Shown here: piece by piece, positions 61,371 to 64,000 of the stretch
How the letters are laid out: the number at the start of each line of letters is the position of its first letter
How positions within the stretch are numbered: position 1 is the stretch's first letter
Source: Pseudomonas helvetica
GTDB lineage: Bacteria; Pseudomonadota; Gammaproteobacteria; Pseudomonadales; Pseudomonadaceae
Length of the DNA stretch: 64,000 nt
Direction of reading: 5' to 3'
Assembly: GCF_039908645.1 (NCBI RefSeq)
Contig: NZ_CP150917.1
Span: forward strand, 432,501 to 496,500
Position numbers and translations under genes: made by a program
Notes under the pieces: generated by a model
What the model saw: only the letters and a program-made list of their open reading frames with translations
Databases searched by the model: none
What the model was told of the DNA's origin: nothing

Positions 61371-62996
61371 TTAAAGGCTAAACCGCCCAACCATATTGTT
61401 CAGGTCCAGCGCCAGGCGCGACAGCTCGTTGCTGGCGGCGCTGGTCTGGTTGGCGCCAGTGGCCGACTGCACCGACAGGTCGCGGATGTTTACCAGGTTG
61501 CGGTCGACTTCGCGGGCCACCTGGGCCTGCTCTTCGGCGGCGCTGGCGATCACCAGGTTGCGCTCGTTGATTTCGACGATGGCGCTGTTGATGGTGTCCA
61601 GCGACAGTCCTGCACCACGGGCGATGTTCAGGGTCGATTCGGCGCGTTCGGTGCTGTTGCGCATCGAATCAACGGCGTGTTCGGTACCGCTCTGGATGCT
61701 GCCGATCATGCGTTCGATTTCGCTGGTCGATTGCTGCGTGCGATGCGCCAGGGCGCGAACTTCGTCGGCCACCACCGCAAAACCGCGACCGGCTTCACCG
61801 GCGCGCGCAGCCTCGATGGCGGCGTTCAGCGCCAGCAGGTTGGTCTGGTCAGCCAGGCCGCGAATCACGTCCAGCACCTTGCCGATGTCACGCGACTCGT
61901 TGGCCAGATCGCCGATCAGCGTGGCAGTGCTCTGTACATCGGCGCTCATGCGTTCGATGGCACTGACGGTTTCCTGCACCAGGTCACGGCCGTCACCGGC
62001 AGAAGTGGTGGCGTTTTTCGAGGCTTCGGAGGTGCTCACTGCGTTGCGCGCAACTTCTTCCACGGCGCTGGTCATTTCGTTGACGGCCGTTGCGGCTTGC
62101 TCGATTTCGTTGTTCTGCTGAGTCAGGCCGCGGGCGCTTTCGTCGGTGACGCTGTTCAGCTCTTCGGCGGCGGAGGCCAGCTGAGTCGCCGAACCCGAGA
62201 TCCGCTGCAGGGTGTCGCGCAGTTTTTCCTGCATCTTCAACATGGCCTGCAACAAGCGGCCAGCTTCGTCGCTACCGTCGACGATGATCGGTCGGGTCAG
62301 ATTGCCCTCGGCGATTTCTTCAGCCGCGCTCAGTGCCTTGGCGATGGGCTGCGTGATGCTGTTGGTCAGCAGCCAGGCAAACAGCAGGGTCAAACCCGTG
62401 GCGATCACCAGCAGGGTCACTACCAGATTGAAGGCGGAGGAATATTGGTCGGCGGCTTTCTGGTTGAAGTCGGCGGCTTGATCGTTGTTGATCTCCACCA
62501 GGCGGTTCAGAGTGGTGTTAATCGCATCGGAGTTGGTCAGCAATTCGGTATTCAGAAGCGTGCGCAGTTCGTCGAGTTGGTTATTACGCGACAGCGTCTT
62601 CATCCGGTCCTCAATCTGGCGGTACTGACCCATCAATTGCACGTACTGGTCGTAGGTCGTGCGTTCCAGAGGGCTGCTGATCAGTTTTTCATAGGCGGTC
62701 TGCGCCGCACGGATCTGCTGGCTGCGGGTGTCGAGCAACTCCATGGTTTTTTGCTGGATATCCGGTTCGCGGTTGACCAGCAGGCGATAGGCCAGAGTGC
62801 GCTGGCGCAGGCCGAGTTGAGTGAACTCGTCCAGGGCCTTGATGCTCGGCACGCTGTTCTGAACGATGTCTTCGCCGGCAGCGCGAATCTTGCTCATCTG
62901 GTTCAAGGCGAACACACCCAGAATCAACATCAGTGCGCCAATCAGGGTGAAACCTGCGAACGCCCTGGGGGCGATATTCATATTGCGAAGGGACAT
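61371..62996 (-). CDS. Methyl-accepting chemotaxis protein
   Basis: A 541-residue chemoreceptor. TM1 near residues 15-32, a ~150-residue four-helix-bundle periplasmic domain, TM2 ([20 protein letters not shown]), HAMP ([21 protein letters not shown]) and a signalling hairpin with [20 protein letters not shown]. It relays ligand binding to CheA. The ligand is unknown. I chose the ATG at 62996, 5 nt after GGTGA, over a GTG three codons upstream. The 274-nt gap upstream (62997-63270) should hold divergent promoters; nothing more is recognised. Confidence 0.94.
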   Translation of the reverse strand: MSLRNMNIAPRAFAGFTLIGALMLILGVFALNQMSKIRAAGEDIVQNSVPSIKALDEFTQLGLRQRTLAYRLLVNREPDIQQKTMELLDTRSQQIRAAQTAYEKLISSPLERTTYDQYVQLMGQYRQIEDRMKTLSRNNQLDELRTLLNTELLTNSDAINTTLNRLVEINNDQAADFNQKAADQYSSAFNLVVTLLVIATGLTLLFAWLLTNSITQPIAKALSAAEEIAEGNLTRPIIVDGSDEAGRLLQAMLKMQEKLRDTLQRISGSATQLASAAEELNSVTDESARGLTQQNNEIEQAATAVNEMTSAVEEVARNAVSTSEASKNATTSAGDGRDLVQETVSAIERMSADVQSTATLIGDLANESRDIGKVLDVIRGLADQTNLLALNAAIEAARAGEAGRGFAVVADEVRALAHRTQQSTSEIERMIGSIQSGTEHAVDSMRNSTERAESTLNIARGAGLSLDTINSAIVEINERNLVIASAAEEQAQVAREVDRNLVNIRDLSVQSATGANQTSAASNELSRLALDLNNMVGRFSL

Positions 62997-63270
62997 GGTG
63001 TTCACCGTAAAGCGCGCATTGGCACGAGTCTGAGACGAGGTATGTATGACTTATCGGTCATACGACTAAAGTCTTGAGCCGCTGTGCGCTTTTGCCGCAG
63101 ATTGGTCGCACTGACGAGCTGTCAGGAACCAGAGCGGACAATCGCAGTCTTTAAAACTCGCAAGCAAGGTTGCCGCCAGGCAAATCAAGGCTTTACGCCT
63201 GAATAACCCTGGCGCCAGTGGTGACTTTTCTTTATCGTACGCGCCCTTTGAAAATGCTCGGAAAATCAAA

Positions 63271-63501
63271 ATGTTGGAAGCATCCCTAAGCCAATTGGAA
63301 CAACTGGTCAGCGATCTGGTGCAACAGAACCAGGAGCTGCTCGGCACGAACGCAACCCTGAGCGCAGAACTGGCCCAGGCCAAGGATGAAAACGAAAGCC
63401 TGCAACTGAGCCTGATGGAACAGGAAGAAAAGCAGGGCGCCACCGTCGCGCGCATTCAGGCGCTGGTTGAGCGCGTGAGCGCAGGTCCTGTGAACGCATG
63501 A
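63271..63501 (+). CDS. Small coiled-coil protein (TIGR02449 family, ZapB-like)
   Basis: A 76-residue almost entirely coiled-coil protein (LEQLVSDLVQQNQELL...) encoded directly upstream of zapA, overlapping it by 4 nt. This pair is standard in Pseudomonas. A role in the division machinery is suggested by the partner and by likeness to ZapB; direct function is not established. Confidence 0.85.
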   Translation: MLEASLSQLEQLVSDLVQQNQELLGTNATLSAELAQAKDENESLQLSLMEQEEKQGATVARIQALVERVSAGPVNA

Positions 63502-63800
63502 GACATGGTGCCGACGGGATAAAAGTCGTCTCGATTCTTGGGGAAGACTATTCGATCAAGGCGCCGGCCGGGGAAGAGCAGACCCTGCTGGACGCCGCAT
63601 TAATGTTGAAAGCGGTGCTGGCCGAGACCAAAAAGAAATACCCGACCCTGATCGGGGACAAACTGCTGGTGCTGACGGCAATGAACCTGTGCTCGCAGCA
63701 ACTCGAAATGCAGAAACGTCATCAGCGGGAACTCGACCGTTACCAAGAGCAAGTCAGCGCCACGGTTGAAGTGATTTCGAAGACGATCAATCAGGCTTGA
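63498..63800 (+). CDS. zapA: Cell division protein ZapA
   Basis: A 100-residue ZapA: VVSILGEDYSIKAPAGEEQTLLDAA at the N-terminal head and a C-terminal coiled coil. It binds and bundles FtsZ at mid-cell. The ATG overlaps the preceding stop (ATGA). In many Pseudomonas zapA is followed by 6S RNA; here the next ~100 nt hold only the control region of the following receptor gene. Confidence 0.9.
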   Translation: MRHGADGIKVVSILGEDYSIKAPAGEEQTLLDAALMLKAVLAETKKKYPTLIGDKLLVLTAMNLCSQQLEMQKRHQRELDRYQEQVSATVEVISKTINQA

Positions 63801-63839
63801 TCAGCTTGCGCACAACCAAAGAGTAGATTGTCGATTGAG

Positions 63840-63850
63840 TTGTATACAAT
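63840..63850. promoter_or_regulatory. Palindrome TTGTATACAAT before the last gene
   Basis: TTGTATACAA is a perfect 10-bp palindrome about 50 nt upstream of the ATG at 63901. TACAAT inside it could also be a -10 element. The form recalls GntR-type operators. No -35 was convincing. Confidence 0.4.
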
Positions 63851-63900
63851 CGGCACAGCTGTTGCAGTAGTTTTGCCTCTTACTCTTTGGGGGTGCTTCA

Positions 63901-64000
63901 TGCAGTTCTGGCGACGCAGTATTCAATGGCAGTTGATCCTGAGTATGGGCACCGCCCTGCTGGTCAGTATTCTGATCGTGGTCGGCATTTATACCCTGGT
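63901..64000 (+). CDS. N-terminal start of a membrane receptor, probably a chemoreceptor (3' end outside window)
   Basis: The ATG at 63901 is preceded by GGGGGTGCTTC and opens MQFWRRSIQWQLILSM, followed by a transmembrane helix (GTALLVSILIVVGIYTL). Only 33 residues are in the window. A short basic N terminus and immediate TM1 fit methyl-accepting chemotaxis proteins, but a sensor kinase is equally possible. Confidence 0.6.

Overview
The window looks like a chromosomal segment of a Pseudomonas of the broad P. fluorescens group. The pilQ-aroK-aroB-damX-gltB-gltD-hemE order, the gene families and the inverted-pair repeats built on GTGGCGAGGGAGCTTGCTCCC are all typical of that group. This is recognition from memory; no search was run.

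Layout. 1-11.8 kb is conserved core on the + strand: the end of the type IV pilus secretin, shikimate kinase, dehydroquinate synthase, a DamX-like SPOR protein, both glutamate synthase subunits and uroporphyrinogen decarboxylase. 12-19.4 kb is a patchwork: a cytochrome b561, an MFS exporter with a divergent LysR gene, a decayed S-type pyocin-domain gene, and a small operon (haem-oxygenase-like di-iron oxidase, EamA exporter, 2Fe-2S ferredoxin, small unknown protein) facing a second LysR gene.

19.5-37.8 kb is a 20-gene minus-strand aryl polyene (xanthomonadin-like) cluster whose genes mostly overlap by a few bases. It holds an aromatic amino acid ammonia-lyase for the starter, a ligase fused to a dehydratase, two ACPs, ketosynthases with a chain-length-factor-like partner, a ketoreductase and a dehydratase. 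It also encodes acyltransferases, a glycosyltransferase, a methyltransferase, and a transport set (LolA-like, MMPL, lipoprotein). Two less standard members sit together: a flavin halogenase-like protein and a cation/proton antiporter-like protein. A repeat pair is inserted inside the LolA-like gene.

38.2-40.3 kb has an orphan ParA, trxC and two small Pseudomonas-type proteins. 40.4-54.4 kb is an accessory island. It contains a complete IS256-family element with an 8-bp target duplication, a secreted protein of unknown function, a tandem pair of candidate immunity genes, a large type VI effector, a DUF4123 adaptor, VgrG and two tandem Hcp genes. Each hcp gene has a sigma54-like promoter and, upstream of it, the same arrangement of three 18-bp palindromes. 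The island ends with a truncated copy of the 3' end of selO, a three-gene cassette and then intact selO. 55.9-64 kb returns to core: mscK, a K+/H+ antiporter, a chemoreceptor, a coiled-coil protein with zapA, and the start of another membrane receptor.

The most interesting signals are the palindrome arrays upstream of the sigma54-type hcp promoters, the duplicated and reciprocally frameshifted candidate immunity genes, the selO end duplication, the repeat pair translated inside the LolA-like gene, and the di-iron oxidase/exporter/ferredoxin operon.
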